From: Parazoarcus communis
GTDB taxonomy: Bacteria > Pseudomonadota > Gammaproteobacteria > Burkholderiales > Rhodocyclaceae
NCBI RefSeq assembly: GCF_003111645.1
Contig: NZ_CP022187.1
Location: 2,046,001-2,110,000, forward strand
Direction: 5' to 3'
Length of the DNA stretch: 64,000 nt
A program made the position numbers and the translations under genes. Under the pieces are notes generated by a model. That model had not been told where the DNA came from. It did no database searches and was given only the letters and a program-made list of their open reading frames with translations. This document shows, in pieces, positions 54,066-63,484 of the stretch. Every line of letters begins with the position of its first letter. Positions within the stretch are counted from its first letter, which is position 1.

Positions 54066-54528
54066 ACGTTGGCACCTGCCGTAAAATTAATTTAGGCATC
54101 AACATATCAGCAGTAAATCTTCATGTCCACGCGCGTTCATCGCGACTCGCCGACAAACCGTGCGACACCGCGCAGCACCCCGACGCCAGCGTAAAACCAC
54201 AATCAAATCATGGCGATAGCGCCGCACCACGGGGGTGCAGGGAACACCCGCATGCACCTTAAAGGATCACGTTTTCGCGACTCGATCAAACGGATGCTGC
54301 ATAGCACAACGGCTTATTTCATTGCAAAACAAGGTCTTGTCGTTTTCCTTCGTCATGCTTTGAAGCTGGCATGATTGACGCTTGACTGTAGAGGCGCAGT
54401 CACACATGAACCGGCAGTTCCGAACGCGCTTCTGCGGCGTTTGCATGGCTTTCGCAGCATGCCTGAGGGGGCCGGTGCAGTGACGAGCAGATCTTTGAAT
54501 GCCCTACAAAAAGTAAAGGAGACAGATC
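54066..54528. other. 463-base divergent intergenic region
   Basis: This gap lies between the leftward TRAP operon and the rightward CBS gene. It is less GC-rich than its surroundings at 54075-54120 and 54290-54400, as expected for promoters. I see no ORF with a ribosome site, no strong palindrome and no sigma-54 box. A start on each side is expected. Confidence 0.5.
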
Positions 54529-54963
54529 ATGCCGAGCCGCCCTATCCACCACGTCCTTGCCGACCGCAAATTCGTCTGCGTGCCATTTGACATGCCCGTG
54601 CGGGAGGTCACCCGTCTGATGCTTCAGCACAACGAGAGCGCTGCACTCGTCACCGAGCATGGCATCCTGACCGGCATCTTCACCGAGCGTGACGCCACCT
54701 TTCGCGTGCTGGCCACCGGCATCGACGCCGACCTCACGCCGGTTGGCGCAGTGCTCACGCACAATCCCCAGGCCATCACCGAAGACCGTCCCTTCGGTCA
54801 CGCCCTGCACATGATGTTCGAGGGCGGTTTCCGCCATGTACCGGTGGTGAACGCAAGCGGGCGGCCGACCGGCGTCGTGACCGCGCGCGACGCGCTCGGC
54901 CTCGAGGCCGAGGCCTTTGGCGCCGAACTCGTCCGACGGGAAGAGATCACCGTCATTCTGTAA
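54529..54963 (+). CDS. CBS-domain pair protein
   Basis: A 144-aa protein made of two CBS motifs (residues about 12-62 and 75-130), with the ends GILTGIFTERDATFRVLA and GRPTGVVTARDALGLEA. Such proteins bind adenine nucleotides and often sense energy state. It has GGAGA before its ATG and a hairpin terminator behind it. It sits at the edge of the PQQ alcohol dehydrogenase cluster; a link to it is inferred only from position. Confidence 0.9.
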   Translation: MPSRPIHHVLADRKFVCVPFDMPVREVTRLMLQHNESAALVTEHGILTGIFTERDATFRVLATGIDADLTPVGAVLTHNPQAITEDRPFGHALHMMFEGGFRHVPVVNASGRPTGVVTARDALGLEAEAFGAELVRREEITVIL

Positions 54964-54970
54964 GTAAAGA

Positions 54971-54999
54971 CGCCCTGTTTCCGCAACGGGGACAGGGCG
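54971..54999 (+). terminator. Terminator after the CBS gene
   Basis: CGCCCTGTTTCCG and CGGGGACAGGGCG form a 13-bp stem (two G-T wobbles) with a CAA loop, followed by a T-rich stretch (GTTCTGCTTCATTTCC). It is a good intrinsic terminator; on the other strand it may also stop the cytochrome transcript. Confidence 0.7.
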
Positions 55000-55079
55000 C
55001 GTTCTGCTTCATTTCCGGAAACGGATCTGCCGGCAGGCAGCTATCGCGATCAACCGCATCGCCTGCACCCGGCCGTAGC

Positions 55080-55463
55080 TCACCTTCCCAGTGCCAGAAT
55101 CCAGTCGACGAGACGGCGTGCATTGCCTTCAGTGATCGCAACCGCATTTGGCGGCATCGACAAGCCGCTGACCTTGCCCTTCCAGTGGCTGCTGTAGGGG
55201 CTGGAGCCCTCAAGGACGATACGGGTCAGGAACTCGCCTGCGCCGGGCTTGCCTGCGTACTGCTTGCCCACGTCCTGCCACGCCGGCCCGATGGGCGCCA
55301 AACCGTTCGGCCCCGGCTTGCCCGATTCGATGCTGTGACAGGTCAGGCATCCGCTTGCGGAGGCGAGCTTCATCATCTCGGCGTCGGCCATCGGGTCAGC
55401 TGCGTGCGAACTGGCAGCAAGGGCGAACACTGCAATACCTGCAAATGATCGAATGGAAATCAC
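55080..55463 (-). CDS. Class I c-type cytochrome (likely ADH electron acceptor)
   Basis: 127 aa from GTG 55463, preceded by AAGGAG. The open frame further upstream is not coding. A signal peptide ends SSHAADP. Heme binding is CLTCHSIESGKPGPN; the axial Met is in GLSMPPNAV, giving a c551/c550-like protein. It lies 131 bases downstream of the PQQ alcohol dehydrogenase on the same strand, so it probably accepts its electrons in the periplasm, as ExaB/PedF does. Confidence 0.88.
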   Translation of the reverse strand: MISIRSFAGIAVFALAASSHAADPMADAEMMKLASASGCLTCHSIESGKPGPNGLAPIGPAWQDVGKQYAGKPGAGEFLTRIVLEGSSPYSSHWKGKVSGLSMPPNAVAITEGNARRLVDWILALGR

Positions 55464-55593
55464 GTTAAAAGCTCCTTCTGGATGAATGCTGGTTGTTCCG
55501 GGGCGGAAACGGCGCACGAGCCACCCGCGCCAGGGCACGGAAGCCGCCACCGCCCGCGTGCTGCCCGGTCATGCGGACCGGGCAGCATTCACA

Positions 55594-57393
55594 TCAGGAC
55601 TTGTGCAGCTTGAACACCCACACCGAGCCACCCTGCTCAAGCGTGTTGATGCGGCGGGCAACATCGCCCCCCCACAGCGGCACCGCACCGCCCCAGCCGG
55701 AAACGACGGCGATGTACTGCTCGCCATTCTCTTCCCAGGTCACCGGGGGCGCGATCACGCCGGAGCCGGTCTGGAACTGCCACACTTCCTCACCCGTCGT
55801 GGCGTTGATCGCCTTCAGGTAACCCTCCGGCGTACCGTAGAACACGAGGTTGCCTGCGGTGGTCATCACGCCACCCCACAGCGGTGCGCTGTTCTTGACC
55901 TCCCACACGATCTTTCCGGACACCGGATCGACTGCGCGCAGCGAACCGATGTAATCCTCGTACAGCGGCTTGATGGTAAAACCGGCGCCCAGATAGGCTG
56001 CGCCGCGCTTGTACGACACCGGCTCGTTCCAGATGTCCATGCCCCACTCGTTGGCCGGCACGTAGAAGAGACCGGTCTTCGGGCTGAAAGCCATCGGCAT
56101 CTGGTTCTTGCCACCGAGGAAGGACGGTGCGGCGAACACCACCTCACCCTTCTGACCATCGCCCCCCCCTTCGGTGAAGGGGTTGCCCGGACGCTTGTCG
56201 TCGTTGTACATCGGACGGCCGGTCTTGAGGTCGTAACCCTTTGCCCAGTCGATGCGGCTCACGAAGGGGAAGGCATTGATCAGCTTGCCGTTGGTGCGGT
56301 CATTGACGAGGAAGAAGCCGTTCCGGTCGGCCTTGCCACCGGCCTTCACCATCTTGCCGGTCTTCGGATCGTTGTATTCGAAGGAGATGAATTCGTTCAC
56401 CCCGTCGAAGTCCCAGCCGTCATGCGGCGTACCCTGGAAGTGCCACACGATCTTGCCGGTATCGGGATTGATCGCGATCGTGGAGGACGAATACAGGTTG
56501 TCGCCCGGACGCAGCCAGCTGTTCCACGGTGAGGGGTTGCCGGTGCCGATGTAGATCAGGTCGGTATCCGGATCATAGTAGGCCGCCTGCCAGGGAGCCG
56601 CGCCGCCCGTCTTCCACAGGTCGCCGGGCCAGGTTGCGTTGGTCTTGCCGGAGATGCCGTTGTCGCTCGGCTTGCCGTCCTTGTCGAACTTCTGCCCCAT
56701 GTGACCTTCGACCGTCGGTCGGGTCCAGATCAGCTTGCCGGTCTTCGCATCGCGTGCATCAACGCGGCCGACTACGCCGAACTCGCCGCCCGAGTTGCCG
56801 GTGATGACCATGCCCTTGACGATCTGCGGCGCAGCGGTAAAGGAGTAGCCCGCCTTGTAGTCCTCGATTGTCTCGCGCCACACCACCTTGCCGGTGTCCT
56901 TGTCCAGCGCCACGAGCTTGGCGTCGAGCGTGCCGAAGATCACCAGGTTGTCGTAGATCGCGGCGCCGCGGTTGATCACGTCACAGCACGGCATGATGCC
57001 GTCGGGCAGACGGGCCTCGTACTTCCACAGCTTCTCGCCGGTCTTGGCATCGAGCGCAAACAGACGGCTGTAGGAAGCCGTTACGTACATCTTGCCGTCG
57101 AAGATGAGGGGCTGGGATTGCTGACCGCGCTGCTTCTCGCCACCGAAGGAGAACGACCAGGCCGGAACGAGATCCTTCACCGTTTCCGTATTGACCTGCG
57201 TCAGCGGGCTGTAGCGCTGACCCTTGGTACCCAGACCGTGAGTGACCACCTGGGTGGTGATCGTGGCGTCGTTGACGATGTCGTCATTGGTGACTTCTTT
57301 CGCGGTGGCCTGCGTCGCTCCCAGCACCAGCAGCGCGCCGGCAATGACGCTCAGCCGGCGTGGTGCGGCAGACATCCTTGATCTTGTACTCAT
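55594..57393 (-). CDS. Lanthanide-type PQQ-dependent alcohol dehydrogenase (ExaF/PedH-like)
   Basis: 599 aa from ATG 57393, preceded by AGGAGG. The Sec signal ends GATQATAKE. It has the eight-bladed quinoprotein fold, the vicinal disulfide Cys136-Cys137 (GIMPCCDV), metal ligands Glu204 (SGGEFG), Asn286 (GTGNPSP) and Asp328 (GWDFDG), and an extra acid Asp330. Calcium enzymes have Ser or Ala at that place; lanthanide enzymes have Asp. It should oxidise alcohols in the periplasm and reduce a cytochrome c. The open frame upstream to 57669 is not coding. Confidence 0.93.
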   Translation of the reverse strand: MSTRSRMSAAPRRLSVIAGALLVLGATQATAKEVTNDDIVNDATITTQVVTHGLGTKGQRYSPLTQVNTETVKDLVPAWSFSFGGEKQRGQQSQPLIFDGKMYVTASYSRLFALDAKTGEKLWKYEARLPDGIMPCCDVINRGAAIYDNLVIFGTLDAKLVALDKDTGKVVWRETIEDYKAGYSFTAAPQIVKGMVITGNSGGEFGVVGRVDARDAKTGKLIWTRPTVEGHMGQKFDKDGKPSDNGISGKTNATWPGDLWKTGGAAPWQAAYYDPDTDLIYIGTGNPSPWNSWLRPGDNLYSSSTIAINPDTGKIVWHFQGTPHDGWDFDGVNEFISFEYNDPKTGKMVKAGGKADRNGFFLVNDRTNGKLINAFPFVSRIDWAKGYDLKTGRPMYNDDKRPGNPFTEGGGDGQKGEVVFAAPSFLGGKNQMPMAFSPKTGLFYVPANEWGMDIWNEPVSYKRGAAYLGAGFTIKPLYEDYIGSLRAVDPVSGKIVWEVKNSAPLWGGVMTTAGNLVFYGTPEGYLKAINATTGEEVWQFQTGSGVIAPPVTWEENGEQYIAVVSGWGGAVPLWGGDVARRINTLEQGGSVWVFKLHKS

Positions 57394-57707
57394 CGTTTTC
57401 CTCCTTGGTCTCTCGGTATTTGTCTCAGGCAAGCTCCTGCGGATCGTGCAGACACCGCAGACCTCCTGCCCTCCCTGTCTGCAAGCGTCATGCCATCCCG
57501 CAAGCACTGGCCCTTCGGTTTCACCCGGTGCCAGCGCCTGTATCAAATCAAGGCAAGTGCTCCAGAATGGAACACGAAACAACACATGGAACACCCGTAA
57601 AGCGAGCGAGTCCCGCGTCGGGCCTGCGGGGCAAGGCGACTGGCACAGGCATTGCATGTAGACGCGCAAGAACGGCGCGGCACGAACCGCGCCTCAGAGG
57701 AGACACA
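57394..57707. promoter_or_regulatory. 314-base divergent control region, ADH and SoxYZ-like genes
   Basis: No gene is supported here. The region must hold both promoters. A direct repeat of ATGGAACAC (57567-57575 and 57586-57594, 19 bases apart) is a candidate activator site, such as for the MoxX-like regulator encoded at 60905. No similar repeat was found upstream of pqqA. Confidence 0.45.
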
Positions 57708-58490
57708 ATGCGTCTGATCACACTGATCGCCGGCGCGGCCCTGGCATTCGCCCTGGCGCCGCTTGCGTTCGCAGCAGCTGAAAGCCCCGCGCAGGACCCG
57801 CTCGGCTCCTCGCGCTGGGGCGACATGAAGCGCGAGTTCTTTCGCGACGAACGGGTCGTCTTCGATGAGCGCGTGAAGGTGTCCGCGCCCGCCACCGCAG
57901 AGGACGCCATGAACGTGCCGGTCAAGGTCGATGCCAGCGCGCTCGCAGGGGTCGAGGAAGTGCTCGTCTTCGCCGACTTCAACCCCATCGTGAAGGCGCT
58001 CAGCTTTGAACCCGGACGGGCACGCAGCGTCCTCGGCTTCCGCCTCAAGCTGCAGCAATCAACCCCGGTTCGCGCTGCAGCGCGCACGGCGGATGGCATC
58101 TGGCATGTCGGCGGCATCTGGGTCAATACCACCGGAGGCGGCTGCACCCTGCCCTCGACCGGCGCCGGATCGCCGGAGTGGGAACAGCGCCTGAACGAGG
58201 TCAGTGCACGCCTGTGGCCGCGAATCGATGGCGGCACCCGGTTGCGCCTGCAGGTGATCCATCCGATGGACACCGGACTGGCCCCGGGCATTCCGGTGTT
58301 TCACATCGATGAACTGGGCGTGCTGCTGGCCGGGGGCGAGCAGCTGATGATGATCCGTCCGGCCGAACCCGTTGCCGAGAATCCGCTGTTCACCATCGAC
58401 ATCCCGCCCGGCATCCTCGGCACCGGCGTGCTGAAGATCAACGGACGCGACAACAACGGCAACCGCATCGACGCAGAGGTGACGCAATGA
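57708..58490 (+). CDS. Quinoprotein-associated SoxYZ-like carrier protein
   Basis: 260 aa from ATG 57708, preceded by AGGAGA; the long upstream frame from 57360 overlaps the ADH promoter. Signal peptide: LIAGAALAFALAPLAFAAAE. An N-terminal SoxY-like half (VDASALAGVEEVLVFADFNP) contains GGGCTLP with a potential carrier cysteine, and the C-terminal half is SoxZ-like (HPMDTGLAPGIPVFHIDELG). It is the single-chain SoxYZ fusion often found next to PQQ dehydrogenases; its cargo is unknown. The stop overlaps the next start. Confidence 0.87.
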   Translation: MRLITLIAGAALAFALAPLAFAAAESPAQDPLGSSRWGDMKREFFRDERVVFDERVKVSAPATAEDAMNVPVKVDASALAGVEEVLVFADFNPIVKALSFEPGRARSVLGFRLKLQQSTPVRAAARTADGIWHVGGIWVNTTGGGCTLPSTGAGSPEWEQRLNEVSARLWPRIDGGTRLRLQVIHPMDTGLAPGIPVFHIDELGVLLAGGEQLMMIRPAEPVAENPLFTIDIPPGILGTGVLKINGRDNNGNRIDAEVTQ

Positions 58491-59461
58491 GCAGGCGGCA
58501 CACCGCAAGCCGTGGCCCGAAGCTGATCGCAGCCCTCGCGCTCGGCCTGCAGGCCCTGCTGTTCTCCCCCTCCGCCCTCACCGCTTCCTTCGACTACGAA
58601 CTCGCGCCGCGCGAGATTGCCGACGGCGTCTACGTGCTGGTCGGCCTCAAGGAGGACTTCTCCTTCGACAATGGCGGCAACATCGTAAACACCGGCTTCA
58701 TCGTCGGCCCCAGCGGCATCACCGTGATCGACACCGGCTCGTCAAAGCGCTACGGCGAGCAGCTGCGCAACGCCATCGCCCGCATCAGCCCCTTGCCGAT
58801 CGTGAAGGTGATCAACACCCACCATCATCCGGACCATTTCCTCGGCAATCAGGCCTTCCCTGCGGACACGCTGTCGGCCACCGCGGTGACCATGCAGGGG
58901 ATCGGCGACGAAGGCCCGGCCTTTCTTGACAACATGTACCGCCTCAACGGCGACTGGATGCTCGAAACCGAGATCGCCGCGCCGCACGCCGCGCTCGCTG
59001 CGGGCCGGATCGACGCGGGGGGGCGCACACTCGAACTCATTGCCTTGAGCGGCCACACCCCGGCCGACCTTGCCGTGCTCGACATCGCCAGCGGCACCCT
59101 GTTCGCCTCCGACCTGGTGTTCAACGGCCGTGCGCCCACCACGCCGCATGCCAGCATCGACCAGTGGCTGAAGGCCCTGGATCAGCTGCAGCAGATCGAC
59201 TTCCGCCACATCGTCCCCGGACACGGCGACCCTGCCACGGACAAGGCGCCCATCGAGCAGACCCGCCGCTACCTGCAGTGGCTGCAGCAGTCCATCCGCG
59301 AGGGCGCCGAACAGGGGCTGGACATGACCGAGATGCTGGCACGGCCGGTACCGGCCGAGTTCTCCGGCCTCGCCGAGGTGTCGCGCGAATACCTGCGCTC
59401 GGTGACCCATCTGTACCCGGCGGCGGAGCAGGCCGCCCTGAGCCGAGGCAGCCGCAGATGA
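58487..59461 (+). CDS. Quinoprotein relay-system zinc metallohydrolase (MBL fold)
   Basis: 324 aa from ATG 58487 (ATGA overlap with the SoxYZ-like gene). A signal-like hydrophobic stretch precedes TASFDYE. The metallo-beta-lactamase site is NTHHHPDHFLGNQAF, with later metal ligands in ALSGHTPADLAV and VPGHGDPA. It pairs with SoxYZ-like carriers in PQQ alcohol-dehydrogenase clusters and may process or detach a carrier-bound intermediate. Function in this setting is not established. Confidence 0.87.
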   Translation: MSRRHTASRGPKLIAALALGLQALLFSPSALTASFDYELAPREIADGVYVLVGLKEDFSFDNGGNIVNTGFIVGPSGITVIDTGSSKRYGEQLRNAIARISPLPIVKVINTHHHPDHFLGNQAFPADTLSATAVTMQGIGDEGPAFLDNMYRLNGDWMLETEIAAPHAALAAGRIDAGGRTLELIALSGHTPADLAVLDIASGTLFASDLVFNGRAPTTPHASIDQWLKALDQLQQIDFRHIVPGHGDPATDKAPIEQTRRYLQWLQQSIREGAEQGLDMTEMLARPVPAEFSGLAEVSREYLRSVTHLYPAAEQAALSRGSRR

Positions 59462-59504
59462 TCCGCCCTGAGCACCGCATGTCGACGACGGAGGCGCATC
59501 CGCG

Positions 59505-60908
59505 ATGAAGACCGACACCGGCAGCACACCCCAGCGCCCGCAGCGGGGCGGTATCCGCATCAGCCTGCATGCGCGCCTCAGCCTGATCATCACCGCTCTG
59601 CTCGCGCTTGCACTGATGGCAGGCGCGGCCGTGTGGACGAGTGAAGCCCGCAATACCATCCATGAGGAAACCGAGGCGGCCAATCGCGTCGCAGCTCAGT
59701 GGCTCAGCGTGCTGGTCGCCGAAACCCGGCGCGACCCGCTGCAGGCCGAAACCAATCTGGTGTCCGCCCTGCACGAAATCGGCCGCATCCGCGCCCATGT
59801 GATCGAGGCGAGCACGGCCAGCGGCGAACTCGTCTATCGCTCGCCCGGCCCCACCTACAAGGCCGGGCGCAGCGCCCCGGAATGGTTTGCGGCACGCCTC
59901 ACGCCCCAGCTGCCGCTGCGCCATTTCGCCACCGGAGAGCTGCAGCTGAGCCTGATCCCCGACCCGTCGCGCTCGGTGCTCGACGCATGGGACGACCTCC
60001 GTGGCCTGTCGGGCTGGTGCCTGGCCCTGCTCCTGCTGGCCTGGGTCGGCAGTCACGCCGCACTCAACCGTGCGCTGCAGCCGCTACGGGCGATTGACGA
60101 CGCCTTCGCGCGGGGCGCCGCAGGTCATTTCGACCGCCGCCTTGCCGTGGGTGGTGTGCCCGAGCTCGATCGCCTGGCGCACAGCTACAACCTGCTGGCC
60201 GAACGGCTCGACCACAGCCTGGCCAACAACACCCGGCTCGAAGCGGACCAGCGTTTCGCACGCGCGCTGCAAAGCCATCTGGAAGAGGATCGCCGAGCCA
60301 TCGCGCGCGAGCTGCATGATGAACTCGCGCAGGGCATCACCGCCGTGCGCGCCATCGCAGGCGCGATTCAGCAGCGCAGCGCCGACCAGCCCGGCATCCA
60401 TGGCAGCGCCCAGGCCATCGTCTCCATGGCGGGTCAGATGCATGACGGGGTGCGCGCAATCCTGCAGCGCCTGCGCCCGCCCAGTCTCGGCCACGGCGGC
60501 GTCGACGAGGCAGTGAAGACCCTGTGCGAACAATGGTCTGCGCTGCATCCCGACATCCGCCTCAAGTGCAGCACCGAGACGCCGGGGCGCGAAGTCGACG
60601 ATGCGCTGCAGCTCACGGTGCAGCGCCTGCTGCAGGAGGGGCTGACCAACGTGGTACGCCACGCCGGGGCCAGCGAGGTCGAGGTCGCGCTGCACTGCGC
60701 GGACAGCAGCATCGAGCTGCGCATCACCGACAACGGCTGCGGCCTCGGTGCGCCCTGCACTGACGACCGCCCGCGCTACGGCCTGACCGGCATGCAGGAA
60801 CGCACGCTGGCACTCCGCGGCGAACTGCGCTTCGAGCCCGCGCCCCGGGGCGGGCTGAGCGTTTGCGCCACCCTGCCCCTGCACACCCCCACGGAGACCA
60901 CGACATGA
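59505..60908 (+). CDS. MoxY-like sensor histidine kinase (NarX-type HisKA_3)
   Basis: A 467-aa membrane kinase. Helix 1 (LSLIITALLALALMAGAAVW, residues about 25-45) and helix 2 (about 168-190) flank a periplasmic domain of about 120 residues, which looks like the LapD/MoxY N-terminal sensor. HAMP follows. The phospho-acceptor is His271 in ARELHDELAQG. The ATPase part has GLTNVVRHAGASEV and a GLTGMQERT-type end. It may sense alcohol or metal state for the PQQ cluster. Its stop overlaps the next start. Confidence 0.9.
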   Translation: MKTDTGSTPQRPQRGGIRISLHARLSLIITALLALALMAGAAVWTSEARNTIHEETEAANRVAAQWLSVLVAETRRDPLQAETNLVSALHEIGRIRAHVIEASTASGELVYRSPGPTYKAGRSAPEWFAARLTPQLPLRHFATGELQLSLIPDPSRSVLDAWDDLRGLSGWCLALLLLAWVGSHAALNRALQPLRAIDDAFARGAAGHFDRRLAVGGVPELDRLAHSYNLLAERLDHSLANNTRLEADQRFARALQSHLEEDRRAIARELHDELAQGITAVRAIAGAIQQRSADQPGIHGSAQAIVSMAGQMHDGVRAILQRLRPPSLGHGGVDEAVKTLCEQWSALHPDIRLKCSTETPGREVDDALQLTVQRLLQEGLTNVVRHAGASEVEVALHCADSSIELRITDNGCGLGAPCTDDRPRYGLTGMQERTLALRGELRFEPAPRGGLSVCATLPLHTPTETTT

Positions 60909-61549
60909 CATCGCTGAACGGACTGCGCATCCTGCTCGCCGACGATCACGCCATCGTCCGCATGGGCTTCCGCCTGCTGATCGAAGGCGCCGGCGCCACC
61001 GTCGTCGCCGAAGCCAACAGCGGCGAAACCGCGCTGACCCTGCATGCCGAACACCGGCCCGACGCCCTGGTGATGGATGTATCGATGCCCGGCATGGGCG
61101 GGCTCGCCGCGCTCGACCGCCTGCTCGCCCATGACAGCGATGCCCGGGTACTGATGCTGTCGGCGCATGAGGACACCCAGATTCCGTCGCGTGCCCTGCA
61201 GGCCGGCGCCACCGGCTATCTCTCCAAGCGCGCAGATCCGGCCGAGCTGATCAGGGCGATCGCTGCGGTGGCGGGCGGTCAGCGCTATATCGACGCCGAT
61301 CTCGCGCCCCGCCTCGCGCTCGCGTGCCTGGGCAACAGCAGCGACCCGGCGGACACGCTGACTGGCAAGGAATTCAGCGTATTCCTGCAGCTCGCCCGCG
61401 GGCACTCGGTGACCGAAGTCGCCGGCACGCTCAAGCTCAGCACCAGCACCGTCGGCACCCACCTGTATCACATCAAGCAGAAGCTCAACGCCGCAAATGC
61501 GGCCGAGCTGGCACTGATCGCGGTGCGCTCAGGCCTGGTGGAAGCCTGA
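60905..61549 (+). CDS. MoxX-like response regulator (NarL/LuxR type)
   Basis: 214 aa from ATG 60905, overlapping the kinase stop (ATGA). The receiver domain has LLADDHAIVRMGF and phospho-acceptor Asp58 in LVMDVSMPGMGG. The LuxR-type helix-turn-helix is LTGKEFSVFLQLARGHSVTE, then AGTLKLSTSTVGTHLYHIKQ. By place and type it resembles MoxX/AgmR/ExaE regulators of PQQ alcohol dehydrogenases and may bind the region 57394-57707. Confidence 0.92.
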   Translation: MTSLNGLRILLADDHAIVRMGFRLLIEGAGATVVAEANSGETALTLHAEHRPDALVMDVSMPGMGGLAALDRLLAHDSDARVLMLSAHEDTQIPSRALQAGATGYLSKRADPAELIRAIAAVAGGQRYIDADLAPRLALACLGNSSDPADTLTGKEFSVFLQLARGHSVTEVAGTLKLSTSTVGTHLYHIKQKLNAANAAELALIAVRSGLVEA

Positions 61550-61560
61550 GCGGAAGCGCC

Positions 61561-62835
61561 TCAGCGGTAGACCAGGTCGCGCAGGGCCAGGCTCAGCTGC
61601 GGCACATAGGTGATCAGCAGCAGGCAGGCGACGACCGTGCCGACAAAGGGCAGCAGGGGGCGGATCAGCCGCTCCAGCGGCACCCTGGCAATGGAGCCGG
61701 CAGCGAACAGGTTCACCCCGAACGGCGGGGTGATCATGCCCAGTGCCAGGTTGATCACCATGATGATCCCGAAGTGCACCGGATCGATGCCAAAGGCCAC
61801 TGCCACCGGCAGCAGCAGCGGCGCCAGCACGACGATCGAGGCCGACGTCTCGATGAACATGCCGATCACGAACAGCGCCGCATTCACGCCCAGCAGAAAG
61901 CTGACCTTGTCGCTGAAGACCTGCGCCAGCCACTGGCCGAGCGCATCCGGCACGCCGGCGCGGTTGAGCAGAAAGCCGAACACGCCCGCATTGGCGATGA
62001 TGAACATGATGGTCGCGGTCGACACCACCGAGCGATGCAGGGTGGCAGACAGCGTGGAAAAGCTGATGCGGCGGTAAATCAGCATGCCCACCACCACCGC
62101 GTACACCACCGCAACCACCGACGCCTCGGTCGGGGTGAAGATGCCGCCGTAGATGCCGCCCAGAATGATGGCCGGCATCAGCAGGGCCAACCACGCGCGC
62201 TTGAACGCCGGCCACAGTGCGAGCCGGCCCTCGCCGTCTTTGAGCCCCAGACCATTGCGACGGGCGTACAGCCACACGTAGGCCATCAGCGCACCGGCAA
62301 TCAGGATGCCCGGCACCACGCCGGCAATGAACAGCTCGCCGGTGGAGGTGTCGGTGGAAACCGCAAACAGGATCATCGGAATCGAGGGCGGAATGATCAC
62401 GCCCAGTTCGGCCGCGGTCGCCTGCAGCGAGGCAGCAAAGGGCGCGGGGTAGCCGTGGCGTACCATGGCCGGGATCAGGATCGCACCGACCGCAAACGTG
62501 GTGGCGACACTGGAGCCCGCGACGGCGGCGAAGATCATGCAGGTGAGGACACAGGCCATCGCCAGCCCGCCCTGCACGCCGCCAACCAGGCCCTTGGCGA
62601 ACTCGACCATGCGTTCGGAGATGCCGCCGGCCTCCATCAGGTTGCCGGCCAGAATGAAGAAGGGAATCGCGACCAGCGGATACTTGTCGAGCGCGGCATA
62701 GAGTTGCTGTGCCACCACCAGCGAGGGCAGATTTGCCGCACTCACGCCTGCCATGGCCCCAAGGCCGATCGACACCGCAATCGGCACCGTCAGGCCGAAG
62801 AACACGAGCATCGAGACGATCATCAACTGGGACAT
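61561..62835 (-). CDS. TRAP transporter large permease (DctM), set 2
   Basis: A 424-aa protein with about 12 helices. LVAIPFFILAGNLMEAGGIS and IIPPSIPMILFAVSTDTSTG are family motifs. It is the last gene of a second leftward TRAP set (dctP-dctQ-dctM in that order) and ends 11 bases from the regulator gene, convergent with it. Its ligand depends on the partial dctP gene. Confidence 0.95.
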   Translation of the reverse strand: MSQLMIVSMLVFFGLTVPIAVSIGLGAMAGVSAANLPSLVVAQQLYAALDKYPLVAIPFFILAGNLMEAGGISERMVEFAKGLVGGVQGGLAMACVLTCMIFAAVAGSSVATTFAVGAILIPAMVRHGYPAPFAASLQATAAELGVIIPPSIPMILFAVSTDTSTGELFIAGVVPGILIAGALMAYVWLYARRNGLGLKDGEGRLALWPAFKRAWLALLMPAIILGGIYGGIFTPTEASVVAVVYAVVVGMLIYRRISFSTLSATLHRSVVSTATIMFIIANAGVFGFLLNRAGVPDALGQWLAQVFSDKVSFLLGVNAALFVIGMFIETSASIVVLAPLLLPVAVAFGIDPVHFGIIMVINLALGMITPPFGVNLFAAGSIARVPLERLIRPLLPFVGTVVACLLLITYVPQLSLALRDLVYR

Positions 62836-62885
62836 GGTGGGGCTACCGCATTGTTCGTGAAAAGGTGGATCGGGTCGGGCGGGTG

Positions 62886-63383
62886 TCAGCCCTGTGCGTC
62901 GTTACGCAGGGCCGGGGTATCGGCGCTGTCGCCGAGCCGGGCCAGGACGGCGATCGCGGCCAGCGCGGCGCCAATCGGGATGGCGACGTAGACCCAGGAA
63001 ATTGAAATGTCGAGACTGGGCACGGTCTGAAAGCGCACCCGCCAGGTCATCTGACCGCCGATCCAGGCAAGGAAGCCGAGGAAGCCGGCGCAGATCAGGC
63101 TCACCAGCAGGTCGAGCCAGCGCCGGTAGAACGTGCCGAGCAGATTGCGCAGCAACTCCACCCCCAGCATCATGCCCTGGCGAAAGGCCAGCGCGACGCC
63201 GAGCAGGACGGTCCAGATCAGCAGTGCGCGGGTGAGCACCTCGCTCCAGTCCGCCGGCGCTTCCAGTACGAAGCGTGCGATGACCTGCCAGAAGCCGGCT
63301 GCGACCGCAGCGACCAGAAACAGCTGGGCGAGGATGGACACACTCTTGAACAGGATGCGGTCCAGACGACGAATCAAAGTCAT
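62886..63383 (-). CDS. TRAP transporter small permease (DctQ), set 2
   Basis: About 165 aa from ATG 63383; the open frame begins at 63404. Four helices and the EVLTRALLIWTVLLGVALAF segment with RQGMMLGVELL fit DctQ. It lies 50 bases before the large permease gene, and 101 bases after the partial dctP gene. Confidence 0.92.
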   Translation of the reverse strand: MTLIRRLDRILFKSVSILAQLFLVAAVAAGFWQVIARFVLEAPADWSEVLTRALLIWTVLLGVALAFRQGMMLGVELLRNLLGTFYRRWLDLLVSLICAGFLGFLAWIGGQMTWRVRFQTVPSLDISISWVYVAIPIGAALAAIAVLARLGDSADTPALRNDAQG

Positions 63384-63484
63384 TTTGCTGCCCGGAAAAA
63401 ACAATGTCGGCCCTCAGGCCGACAGATGCACGGGGCATGCGGCGGGCCCGCGGGGGCCTGCCACATGGGTCTTCCGCATGGGAC

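Noticed and set aside
54340-54400. Possible sigma-54 promoter near TGGCAT and CTTGAC before the CBS gene
   Set aside because: The spacing between the two elements does not fit the -24/-12 arrangement.
178-62991. Many long ORFs on the strand opposite real genes, such as those at 5174-6304, 10739-12526, 47234-50377 and 61324-62991
   Set aside because: They are antisense shadows of clearly coding genes in GC-rich DNA, with low-complexity Arg/His/Gln-rich translations and no family resemblance.
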